Assembly (NCBI RefSeq): GCF_021018805.1
Contig: NC_086248.1
Coordinates: forward strand, 59,773,485 to 59,837,484
Direction: 5' to 3'
Source: Prinia subflava
Taxonomy: Eukaryota > Chordata > Aves > Passeriformes > Cisticolidae
DNA length: 64,000 bases
Part shown: one piece after another, positions 48,086 to 58,676 of the stretch
How positions within the stretch are numbered: position 1 is the stretch's first letter
How the letters are laid out: each line of letters opens with the position of its first letter
The notes under the pieces: model-generated
What the model was told of the DNA's origin: nothing
Databases searched by the model: none
What the model saw: only the letters and a program-made list of their open reading frames with translations
Translations under genes and position numbers: made by a program

Positions 48086-51000
48086 AGCATTTTGAATGAG
48101 CTGAGGGGCCCATGCAATGCACACAGGGAGCTTTTAAGCAGACCCTTTGGAAACTGTGATAATTAGGGATGACTTTGTGTTTTCCAGAGGTTGCTATTTT
48201 CAAACAGGGCAAGAAGTCTTCACCAGAGGTTGCAGTCACGTAGCAGTCATTTTTGAAATGATGTTCCTCTTTGGGCTTGAGATCAACATGACAATTCAGC
48301 ATAAAACTGCATTGGCTTTACAGGCTTCAGGCATGGGCTTTGTAGGGGGATTTGTTATGCCAGAAAAATGCTAGCATCCCAGATTGCCCTCGGAGCACTG
48401 GCTTGTTGAACGCTTTGGCCAAGGCATTTTCTGTGCGGGTGATGGGGTTTTGAGGAGAGAAGGACCTGACAGGCTTGGTGAGCCTCTCCTGCCCAGGGGA
48501 GGACACATGGATTTGGAGGTGTTGTGCAGGGGGGTTCTCTGGGAGATTCCACACACTGCTCCTGCAGTGCACTGCTCCCTGACTGCCCTGGCTGCTGCAG
48601 TGGCTAGAGGACAGAAAAAAACTCATTTTTCTTTTTGTATTTTTTGCATGAATTAACAGCAAGGGGTTCTGAAATAATACCATACCAGTGATGAGCTGAG
48701 CCATGTGTGCTGCAGGGTGAGTGCAGGGGAGGAGGGGTTGTGCTTGCAGGAATTGCAAGAGACTTTAAGTCAAATTCAGCAGAATTAGCACATGTATTGC
48801 TTATTTTAAAGATCACAGCATCATTGCTTTCATTTGTATTATCAATGCAAAGAAGTGGCTTTATCTTGCAGTGATATAGTCCTGCGTACCTAGTCAAGTG
48901 GAAAATATTTCCTGAGAATAATGCCATGGCCATGGGCCTTGTCTGCAGTAAGTCTCATATGGGGGCATGAACAAGAGAGGTTTAGGAAGGTCTCTCATTT
49001 TCCCTTCAAGGCCATCAGCTTTCTGTTTTCCTTCTAGTTTTTCTGCTGTTTCTAAAATTATAAAGCTGCAGAACAGCTACCTCCATTTATATACATTTTT
49101 CAAGGAAAATCCTTTTGTTCCTGACATGCAACCTCTTGAATTAAACTGTACTTCATCTATTTGAACAATACACACCTTCTCTTTCAGTAGTCAAGAAAAA
49201 TACTTGGTGAATGGGACAATCTACTTTTTTTTCTCTCAAATGTCAGAGCTCAAGCTCTTAGAAGATCTGCAGATGTTACTCTCCAGTCCTCTCAGCCCTG
49301 CAGCTAGGTCATCTCTGGCCCTTTTCCACACCTGCACTGGAACTAGTGGGTCTGCAGGGCTCTGAACATGCTTTGAATGGTTTTGCCTTCCTGTTCAAAT
49401 CTTCTGCCTGGAGCAGCGCAGACCCACTGATGTCAGTAAGACCCGTGCTGGTTTCAGTACAGGTCTTTAAAATGCTGAGCATGGCTCTAGTGGAACGGTT
49501 ATCTGAGTTTTATGCCTTCATCTGTTTCTCTCTGTACATGCTTTTGCCTGTATCAAATATTTAATGTTATCTCTCTGGATTTTTTTATCATTTATCTTTG
49601 GATATACATATGTGCACATTAATGGATATACATATATTTGTGTATATTTAGATGTATATAGCACACAGAGTTACGAATAAGTTTACGTAATTTGTTTTTG
49701 ATGGGGAAAAATACAAAAGGAGGATGTTTTTACACTAGAAATTTGGAAATTACAAAGAAAATTAATACAACCTCCCATCCACACACATCTGAGTTTTGAA
49801 GATGGTCTTGTCTTTAGAGTTTTAGCATGGATCTATCAGCTTTTAGCATCTTATCAAAACATTTTGAAACTGAGTGTGAATATTTATTTGGAACAAATAA
49901 CTATGAATTACCATTCTGCAGGATTGGTAAGGAAACTTATTCTTTGCAATGCTTCTATTAGTGCGACCAATTTTGTTAATGTGCCAGCATCATCAATAAT
50001 TTCAATATGATTTTTAAAGTGTTTGTTAATACAGATACATAAAGGGGTCAGCCAGCAGAGGGGGCACAGAAGCCAAAACACTGGTGATGTATCAGAGATG
50101 GGCATTTTCCTCTGTGTTTGTGTGTGTTGTGCGTGTGTGCGCATGCAGAGAAGAGAAACATTTTCATATTCCTTAATTTACCTTTACTAATTAACCCTCA
50201 GTGAAAATGTGTTCTCTCTTAATTACAAACACTCTCAGAGACTGTTTCATTAAATATGTTGAAAGAAAGTGCATTTGCAGAGGATGTAGAGCATTTGCTA
50301 TCTGATGGTTTGCATCACGTATATAATTTTTCAATAACAGAGGTAGAAATTGTCTCTCTCTGTGTGCCTTCTGACGAGAAGAAAAGAAGGAATAGGAGGA
50401 TTCTAAATATTTGGGGGTCCCAGGCTCCTGACTGGCAGAACACCATGTTTTCATGAGTTGAAATTTAGAGCAGAGGCAGGCCCAGCGATGCCCAGCTCCT
50501 GCAGCCAGATGGAACACGGACGGCTGCCGGAGAGCAGAGAACAAAAGTAAAGCCAAGGCCCAGAAGCCATACATACAGGGAGGTCAGGAAGGGACAGATA
50601 AAGGATTTCACTACTTAAAAGGGAGACAGAGAGACACTTGGAGGACAAACAGGAACACCAACCACTGAGAGGAAATCCATGCAAGCACTGAGTCAGTTAG
50701 ACATGCTGCTCCACAGCAAACCAAAGGCAGGAGGATGAAAGTGGTTAAGATCGAAGAAACTTCTAATGTAACACATCCTTGAGAGGGAAAGCCAAGGAAT
50801 ACAGGGGCAAAAGGGGAACTCAATATTCTTACACAAATAACACTTTATTGTGTACCTTGGGGACCTGGTGTGCATGAGGAACAACCACAGATGGTGTTCA
50901 CTAAAGCCTACTTAGTGAGGTAGACACGCCGGCTGAAGGCCCATCGGAAGTCCTCCAGTAATCTCACAAGAGAATTAAGCTCTGAACAGCAAACTTTGGG

Positions 51001-51999
51001 TCTACATAAGGAATCCAACTGCCTTAAAAGACCAGAGTGTTTCCATCCCTGTTTTGATTTTGGCCCATCTCCATCTTTTTTTCCTGCCAAATTCCCATTT
51101 ACTTCAATGGATGTTTTGCTTGAATGAGTCATGAGGTAAGGGCTGGACCTGAGACCACAAAACATTTTAATACACAAGTCTGCAAGGGACGTATTATTTT
51201 GAGATGTTTTTAGGAATTTTAATGGTGGCCTTAAGAGTAAATTTACAGTGTGTAGCATGTGACAGTGACACTAGCTTTAAATATTCATGACACCAGATGA
51301 TAGTTTCTGGTATGACATTTTCTTGTGTCTTTTTTGATAGGCAACTCGTTCAGCACTTTGCAAATATAAAGATTTTAATCTCTGGAGTACACTACAAACT
51401 GGATTTACCACTAATATGAATTTACTATAAACATAATCCATAACAGCAAAACAAAGGTGTATGGCCGAGAGGGGCAATAATGCCTCCTGCACCAATTCTG
51501 CTGTGCTATCAGTGCCACAGATATGAACATTTTGAATGATATTCAGCTTTTTTAAAAATTCCTGGTTCCAGAAGTTATTTGAACATGAGACAATTCAAGC
51601 ATCTATTTCTTTTTAAAAGTAAGTAGTTAGCTCTCAGGCCTGTGAAAAATAAATTTGGAACACAATCCTGGCACAATCCTGAAAGTTTGAGAGCTAGCTG
51701 TTGAAGAACAAATACTTTTTAAGAGCTTCCATATGACTTTTTTTATGACTTTTTCATGTGCCATAATAGCAGTACTGCCACTGATTATTTCCAACAGCTC
51801 TCCATGGATTTGTTCTGCTCCATCTCCTGCTCGCCGCATAGAGCCAACACCATGGTCACCAGCTGATAGTCTGTCCCTAGAGTCTTTATTGGGGGTGTTG
51901 CACAAAGGCAAAACAATATTCTAATTGCAGTTGTGTAAAGGAGAAAAGCAGTCAACAGGGGGGAGAGGGTGGCTTGGAACAGGATAAACTCCCCAACCC

Positions 52000-52037
52000 C
52001 AAAGTAAATGTACTAATTGCAAAGTAAATGTACTAAT
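52000..52037. repeat. 20-bp tandem duplication
   Basis: CAAAGTAAATGTACTAATTG at 52,000-52,019 is followed by the same unit at 52,020-52,037, which lacks one T near its end. A recent small duplication by appearance. Confidence 0.88.
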
Positions 52038-53479
52038 GCAACTGAGCCCCCTATCCATGGAGACATTGGTTAAAATAGAACATGGTACAGAGAGCTCCCT
52101 GCATAAACTTCAGCATACTCTTTCCACCCTGGGAGGAAAGTCTACTTATTTCTGAGTGATTACATTAAGCCCAACAAAGAAGCCTGATTTTTGACTGATA
52201 CTTGACCTGATACCTCTCTTTTTCCCCTAACATGATAAAAAATGTTTATAATATAATAGTTTTGCAATATTCCTCTGCTTCATTCTATCAGTAATGAAAA
52301 CCAGGTATATTCCTAGCTCTCTAGACACTACATCTAGCTTAAATGCTCTCTGCAAGATCAGTAGGAGAAACCACACTTGTGGGAGTTGCCACTCAGTCTT
52401 ATAAGTATCTAGTGTTTCCTATTTAAAGAGTTCGTAGTCACAGGATAGATTTCTTCATTGAGATGTCATAATCCCAGTTGGCTAAGCCAGGCTGTGGGGC
52501 AGGAGTGCTGTCAGTATCCCTCACTGACAGTACACGTAGGTGTGCTGTGATGGACAGGTAGTGTTCTCTGGCAGAAAGCACTTGTTGGCCAGAAGAGTCT
52601 TCTGTCCTGACAATGATGCTCCATCTCTCACTACATTACAGAAAAAATGTTGCAGGCAGGCAGCCAGCAGAAAACTAACATAGTGTATTGTCTAAACAGC
52701 TGAGTCTACCATGAACACACGTCCTCTGCTTCTCAGTTCAGCCTCCTGTAGAGATTCCCTTCCACCCAGTTTTGCTATTCTGATGCACTGGGCCTTTCTG
52801 AAGACAGGGTGTAGCCTGCCAGGGAGGAGACAAAACTTTAAGGGCCGGCTGTGGCACAGACCAGCTGAGGAACAAAGGACTACCACAGTGTTCACCACCC
52901 TGCTGTCTACGGCAAAGAACATTTTTTGATCTAGTTTTCCTGGAGAGAAACCAAAATAAAAACTGTCAGGGGAACAACCACTGACTATCCCAACATCAAG
53001 CCCTCCTTCTCATACTCCCAACTGCCCCGTGGAGAGAATGACAGGGTTACCAACATAACAAAGGTTAATTATGTAACACACATCAGAGCTGTGCTTGCAC
53101 GGTGCAATAGTGGTAATAAACACACCAGGAGAATCGAAGGCAGCAGACAATTGCAGGCGGTGTGCCTGCCCCTCTCTGCTCTCTCACCTCTGCTGTGCAG
53201 AGACAGCGGCCTGTCCCAGCCGTCCTAAGCATCTGCAAGAATGGCAGCTGTGCCGCTGGAGCCGTTCCCTTTGGAGTAACCCCTTACAAGGGCTCTTCCA
53301 GGTGGTTTCTCTTCCATTAAATACTTGTGTGTGGAAAAACCCAAGAGGTGTGACGTTCCTCCTGGGTTTAATTTCTCCTGCTGTTGCATTAACCGGCTAG
53401 GTAACTCGCAGTAAGTTTGTAAATAAACGAAGACTAAAAGGCAGGAGGGCTTGCTCGGGCAAACAGAGGAGGATGGGGT

Positions 53480-54440
53480 GGCAACGCCTGCATCCCGCAC
53501 CCTTCGCTTGCCCTTGCAGGGGCCGGCGGGCACAGGTGAGCTCGCCCAGCCCAGCCCTGCCCTGCCCGGGGCACCATCGGGGCGGGCGCGTCCCCCGGCC
53601 CGGCAGCCTCCGCCGCTCGGACACGACTCGCGGGTACCCCCGGCACCGGCCCAGCCCGGGCACGGCCCGGGGAACCGCAGGGCGGGCTCGGGCTCTCCGG
53701 ACCGCCGCCCCCGCCCTGCTGGGGGGAGGAAGGGAGTGACTTAGGGAGAGAGGGGCGGGCGGATGGACGGAGGGAGCGAGCGAGCTGGGAAAGTGTTGCT
53801 GTGGCTGCGAGGAGCGAAGTAGGGGCAGAAAGTTGTCCGCTGGCAGCCGGGCGTGCCGCGGAGACAAAGTGCTCGGGGCTGCTCCGCACCCGCGGACAGG
53901 TAAGGGGGTGCTGGGCGGGGGGCTGACAGCCCCGGCAGGCGCTGCCAAGCGTCTGTCTGTGGTGGGACCTCGTCCTCCGCTGCGCGTTCCTGCGGCCGGG
54001 GGCGGGCGGCCGGCGACAGGGTCTGGGTCTGTGTCTGGGCGCCGCCCGGCTCCGCGGGCTCCCGCAGCCCCGTCCGGCCCCGGGCTGAGCCGCGTCCCGC
54101 CCGGCTCCTGCCCGGCTCCGCGGGGCGCGGCCGCTCCGGCCTCCGGCGCCGCGGAACAAAGAGCCGCGGCCGCGCTGGGCTCCGCGCCCCGCAGCGCCGG
54201 GGCCCGAGGAGCGGGGCTGCGGGGGTCGCCGGCTCCGGGCGGGACACCCGCGCCGGTGGCTATCGGCGGGATAGCCGGGCTGCTCCGGAGCCCCTGCAGG
54301 GCGTCCCGCAGCTGCCACATGCTCGTGCTGTGCCCGGCGCTTCGGGGGTGCTCACGGGGGAACCTCGCTCCCGCAGCGCCGCGCTGGGCTCAGCAGCTGC
54401 AGAAAACGCCCGTCAGGAGTTCAGCAAAATGAAAAGGTTT
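53480..54440 (+). promoter_or_regulatory. CpG-island promoter, about 1 kb
   Basis: Sharp transition from AT-rich DNA to very high G+C with CpG throughout, ending as abruptly near 54,440. GC-box cores occur, for example GGGGCGGGC near 53,579 and GGGGCGGGC near 53,753. No TATA box is seen at a fitting distance. Overlapping long frames on both strands (up to about 300 codons antisense) are alanine-, proline-, arginine- and glycine-rich, the expected result of few AT-rich stop codons, and should not be read as proteins. The island is typical of a broadly expressed or developmental vertebrate gene promoter. Donor placement favours rightward transcription. Confidence 0.88.
53740..53899 (+). other. 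candidate non-coding first exon (5' UTR)
   Basis: The exon end is set by CGGACAG|GTAAGG (GT at 53,900-53,901), a near-perfect donor, inside the 5' half of the CpG island. The start is not determinable by eye and 53,740 is nominal. A short upstream ORF lies inside (ATG 53,763, TAG 53,820-53,822, 19 codons), and no long frame runs through the donor from an ATG. So the protein start is probably in a later exon outside this window. An alternative donor, CAG|GTGAGC (GT 53,536-53,537), would serve a promoter start further left. The gene cannot be named from 5' UTR sequence alone. Confidence 0.5.
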
Positions 54441-56630
54441 GCCGGCGCGGATCTTGGTTTAAAGATGATCGCGGGGGGTGAGCTTTCAAAGTAAGAGGTG
54501 AAAAGGGAAACAGCGGCGTGAACAATGACGATTTCAAAAGGTCGGGGTTTATGGAAATAGTTTTAAGCCTGGTGCAGATCGTTTGGTGATTTTTGTACCT
54601 AGTTCTAATAACGTGTAGTAAATTTCGCCTTTTCGTATGCCTGCAGAGTTCTTGTCATTTCCCAAAAGACCAATGTGTATGAATCTGAGGGTATCATGCT
54701 GGGTTTTGTACACGGCCAGAACTCCCACTGAAATTAATTTAACGTTTTGTTTTAAGTTACTAGTGGGATTAATGGTAATTTTCTTTAATCAGCTTTCAGT
54801 AAGGCTATACAGGAAAATCCTCCTGGAACCGTTGGGATCTTTGTATATGCAAAGAATGTGAAAGGAAACCAGTACTTTGTATGACCTTTTTTTATCTAAC
54901 TAAACTTACAATAATATGCTTCTATGTTTTTGGCATGAGTGAGACTTACAGTCCTCCAAACGGGTTTACTTCTGTGGCTGTTCCCTGTGGGAGGCAGTGG
55001 TTGGTCCTGGCCAGGCTTGCTCTCCGTAGTTGGGAAAAACACAGACATCTTGCTCTGGGTGCTCTGCTGTGGACCCAGTGCACCCTCTCCTTTATGCCGG
55101 TTCATCCGACCCTGTGGAAAGCCAGTTCCAGGAGCCAATCTCGCAGAAACCTAATCCAGCCCCAAAGTGTTTTGGAGGGATTTCTTTGCAGCTCTGCCTT
55201 CCCAGAGGAGTGTCTGAGAGAGATGCTGAGCCCCAGTGCTGGGGGAGAGGAAAGGGAGATGGAGGGAGGAAGTGGGGGGACCACCCTTATTGCTCTAATT
55301 TCAGTGTCAGGTGACTGTAGCTGGGCTTAAACTACACAGTTGGGCTCTGATTGTGCTTTGGGTGGTTTAAACTGCTGCAACATGGGGTTGCCCTGGCAGC
55401 CCCTGCCTAGCTCTGACTCTGTTCCCATTCGTAGCAGCACAAACACTTACGCTGTCCTGTGGTGATCTGGATCTAGGCACTGAGCAAAAAACAGATGTAA
55501 TTTTAATCTGGATCAGTTCCATGATTTGGTTCATTTGGTGAGAAAGGAGGAAAGAGGGAGTAGAAAAGGTAGGGGAGCTTTTTGTAAGCTGGCAAAACTT
55601 GATACTGCTGCCAAAATTGCTTGTGGAGCTGTAGTGTGTAGGTGCTCCCAGGTGGCTTTCCCCCTCCCTGCCTCCCCTGGGAGCCTGTTCCCGTGACTCT
55701 GCATGTAGCCTTGGGAGCCTCCACTCTCTGGGTAAAAATGAGCCTTTGCTAATTAATCCATTAAGTGTAATGGAGTAGTTTGTAACAGAAGAATTAAGCA
55801 AGTGCCCAAGTGTTTGCATAATTGTTGCTTTGGACAACAATAAACGCTGTAGGTAGAGCAGTACAACATGCAGAGTTTTATAAAAAGTGTGTGTTTGTAA
55901 GCACTTACTGGATTTTGCTGCTCTCTGCAGTGTCTGTCTAGCACGTAATGATCAGGGTGAGCCAGAAGTTTTACAGTCAGTCATGACACTTGTATTAGTA
56001 AGTGATTATCACATGGGCTTGTGACAGAAATGGGTGCTAATCAGCCAGATGAAATAAGATGAGTGTGTTTCTCAATCCTGGAGCTGATGAAAAAGTAGAA
56101 ACTGAATCCCAGTGTAAGACAGCAGAATCTTTGCTGCGGCAGCAGATGGGGAATCTGTTCTTTCTCTTCCTGGTTACACCATCCCCACATGTTGGTTATG
56201 CTGGCTCTGCTGACTGTGAGTTGGATCAGATCACTGATCAGGCTGAAAATTGGTGCTCGCAAGTGGGAAAAAAACCATCAGCATGGTGACTGCTGTCCTG
56301 TTTCAACACTTGCAATAGCGTCACCTGAAGGAAGGAGGTAGCAATTGATGGCCAGAGATGAGGGGTGCTGTGAGACCTCCCCTTTGCATAGCAGTGTAGT
56401 TTTAGCTGATGTTGAATTGATGGTGCAGTTGCTTCTTCCATTCCCATTATTGTAGTCCCTTGAGGAGCTGGCAGAAAATATTCAGGTGGTGCTCAGGACC
56501 TGGGCATCCCTCACTGTCTCATGTTAGAGCCCTACTGAAGGTATTCTGAGTGTCTGGAAGTAATGAATTGCTGCAAGTGCAAGTGTGAATTAGTTGTCAG
56601 TTTTTATCTACAGAAGAGAGGCAGTCCACT

Positions 56631-56694
56631 TTGCCCATGGCCATGGGATTGAAGTAGATGATCTCTAAGGTCTCTTCCAACCCAAACCATTCTA
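56631..56694 (+). mobile_element. short CR1 LINE 3'-end fragment, sense
   Basis: TTGCCCATGGCCATGGGATT, GAAGTAGATGATCTCTAAGG, TCTCTTCCAACCCAAACCAT and TCTAAGAT give the terminal CR1 3' UTR order. Only about 65 bases remain, in the putative first intron. Confidence 0.82.
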
Positions 56695-58661
56695 AGATAT
56701 ATTTGCCTCCAGGACCTGATGGTATTGATTTGTGGGATTTGGATATTCTTCCTCTTGGGTCGCAGTACAGCTCACCAAGGAGCTGACCAAGACTTGGTTG
56801 AAAGACAGGTTTTTGTTTGATTTTAATAACAGATGTGCTTCCAAAACCTGCATTTGCTATCTAGATCTGACCTCTTGCGTGCTCAGCTAATGATGTTACC
56901 ACCAAGCACTGCTGAAGGCCTTGCTGAATTGCCTTCAGCCTGCAGAGGTCGTGTGGGTGCCCTGCCCACTGACTGCACAGGTGAGCTCCACGTGCTGTCT
57001 ATTCACATTTGCAGTGACAATTTTACTCTGACCTTGCCTTTGATAGTGCCTGGGCACATTGATAAGGATCCTTCATGCTGTTGTGGAACAGTCTTGTGGA
57101 TAATAGGGTTGCCTTACCACCAAGAGCCAAAGGTGAGATTCTGATGGTGCCACAGTGAAGTCATTGCTTCTGAAAATTCAAGAATAGTAATAGTATAATG
57201 ATAGTGGATGAGAAAAGTTCCAGCAGTTTCTGTGTATACTCTTAAATTTTCTGTGGGATTTTTTCCCTTTCTGCAAAGTAAATTGCAGTGACACAAAGTA
57301 ATGCACTGGAAAAGTTTGGACAAATGCTACCAATGAGATTATATAATACAATAGTGAAGGAATTTATTATGAAGCCTCTTCTTGATTCAAAGAAGAAAGA
57401 TTTTCCCTGGTGGGTTGAGGATTGTTTATAACTTCCTCTCCCATCCCAAAAGTATATGTGTCATATTGTGCAACCAGAGAAATGTATGCTTGCTACTCTT
57501 CAGCAAATAGTTTGTGAGGACTTCAATAGCAGTTTCAAAGCTTGTAGTTCATTGCTTGGGAAAGCATAGCTGAAAATGGGGTTTATTGTTGATAGTAGTT
57601 AAAATATGATCACTTTTCTGGTTTTGTTTCTCTTTTTTCTGGCCCCTGTCGAATGCTGAGGTGTCTAATTTAGAAGTGTTTCTAATGTCTGTAGATGTTG
57701 AGACAATAATTTCCTAGGTGATCTCAGTGCATTCTTTCCCCCTTTACAATTGTGTATTTTTTCTTTATTTTAAACCAAATTATTTGAAAAAGAGTTATCA
57801 AGTAAGAGTAATAAATAGGTTGTGCGTGCTTTTTTTAATCACATTTGGCATTGTATCAAGTATGCTGTGGTACCCCATTTGCAAAGCAAACAGTGTTATT
57901 GAGAAGCCTTGAAAGTTTTGATCAAGGGGGAAGATGACAGCAAAGGAAGCAAGTTTGCTTTGCTTTGTATGTAATCCTTATCACTTAATTTTTAACTTTT
58001 TGTTTCTTTCTTGCTTTGTTTAGTTTGGTTTTTCTTTCTTCTTTAGTATAGTGTTTCTTATTCCTAGCATCTGTGTGCTTCTATACCGAATATCACAGAA
58101 GTGCGTTTCTCCACAAGCAACAGCGACATCATTCCAAGGAATGAAGGGTGAGAAAAACACCCACAGCACGTGATCACCTCGTGAGTGAATTGTCTTTTCT
58201 GCTGTGGGCACAAAGTCAGACCGTGCCTGGGCACAGTACCGTGGAGTAGCACTCAGGCTCATTGTTGCTCACCCGTGAGCTCTTTTCCCTGGGTGATGCT
58301 GAGGCTGGGTCAGAGCACTGTGGGGTTGTGCAGTCATAACCATCGCTGCACGTGTGTCCGTAGTCTGTCCCACTCGGTGTTGACAGAGGAGCCAGCATGT
58401 GACTCTGTGCCAGCTTGCCAATGACTCGAAGAGAGGCTCGATTTTGAACATGCCAGGAGGGCCCTTGGCTGCCTTGGTGCCTGGTTGTGCTGTGTCATTT
58501 GCTAATGTGGTTTCTTTCTTGCTGGCCTGCATATTAATGGAGTTCTTCAACCACGCTAACTGATTGTAATAACTTTTGCCTGTCTAGACAGGGCCTTACT
58601 GTGTCTGATTAGATCCCAGCCTTGTGGCGTGCATCACTGCCTGTTTCTTATAAATGTGATG

Positions 58662-58676
58662 AAAAAAAAAAAAAAA
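58662..58676 (+). repeat. poly(A) run of 15
   Basis: Uninterrupted A15 after ATGTGATG. A simple homopolymer with no retro-element recognised upstream. Confidence 0.85.

Larger units (their letters stand above)
41220..53390. other. long non-coding stretch upstream of the CpG-island promoter
   Basis: No gene, CR1 or RNA gene is recognised across 12 kb. Simple-sequence landmarks are an AT patch (43,739-43,780), two copies of GGATATACATAT (about 49,600-49,640), a TG-rich patch (50,110-50,145) and the small tandem duplications listed separately. Frames up to 143 codons (antisense 48,327-48,758) lack domains and have counterparts on the other strand. Confidence 0.5.

Noticed and set aside
48327..48758. 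Antisense frame of 143 codons
   Set aside because: Other frames of similar length overlap it on both strands, there is no domain, and no splice or poly(A) context.
50110..50145. TG-rich patch considered as a Z-DNA-forming microsatellite
   Set aside because: Too short and too interrupted to claim a functional or structural role.
51627..51911. Antisense frame of 94 codons with an AATAAAG just upstream on the same strand, considered as an LTR or retrocopy
   Set aside because: I could not match it to any avian LTR or protein. No terminal TG...CA repeats or target-site duplication are visible.
53397..54320. Antisense frames of about 294-307 codons across the CpG island
   Set aside because: Two overlapping minus-strand frames and several plus-strand frames are all long here, and all are rich in Ala, Pro, Arg and Gly. 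That is the result of GC-rich DNA lacking stop codons, not a protein.
53833..54432. Plus-strand frame of 199 codons in the CpG island
   Set aside because: It runs across the strong splice donor at 53,900, has low-complexity composition and no domain.
54881..55330. Plus-strand frame of about 149 codons in the putative first intron
   Set aside because: No recognisable domain, overlapping open frames on both strands, and no convincing flanking splice sites.
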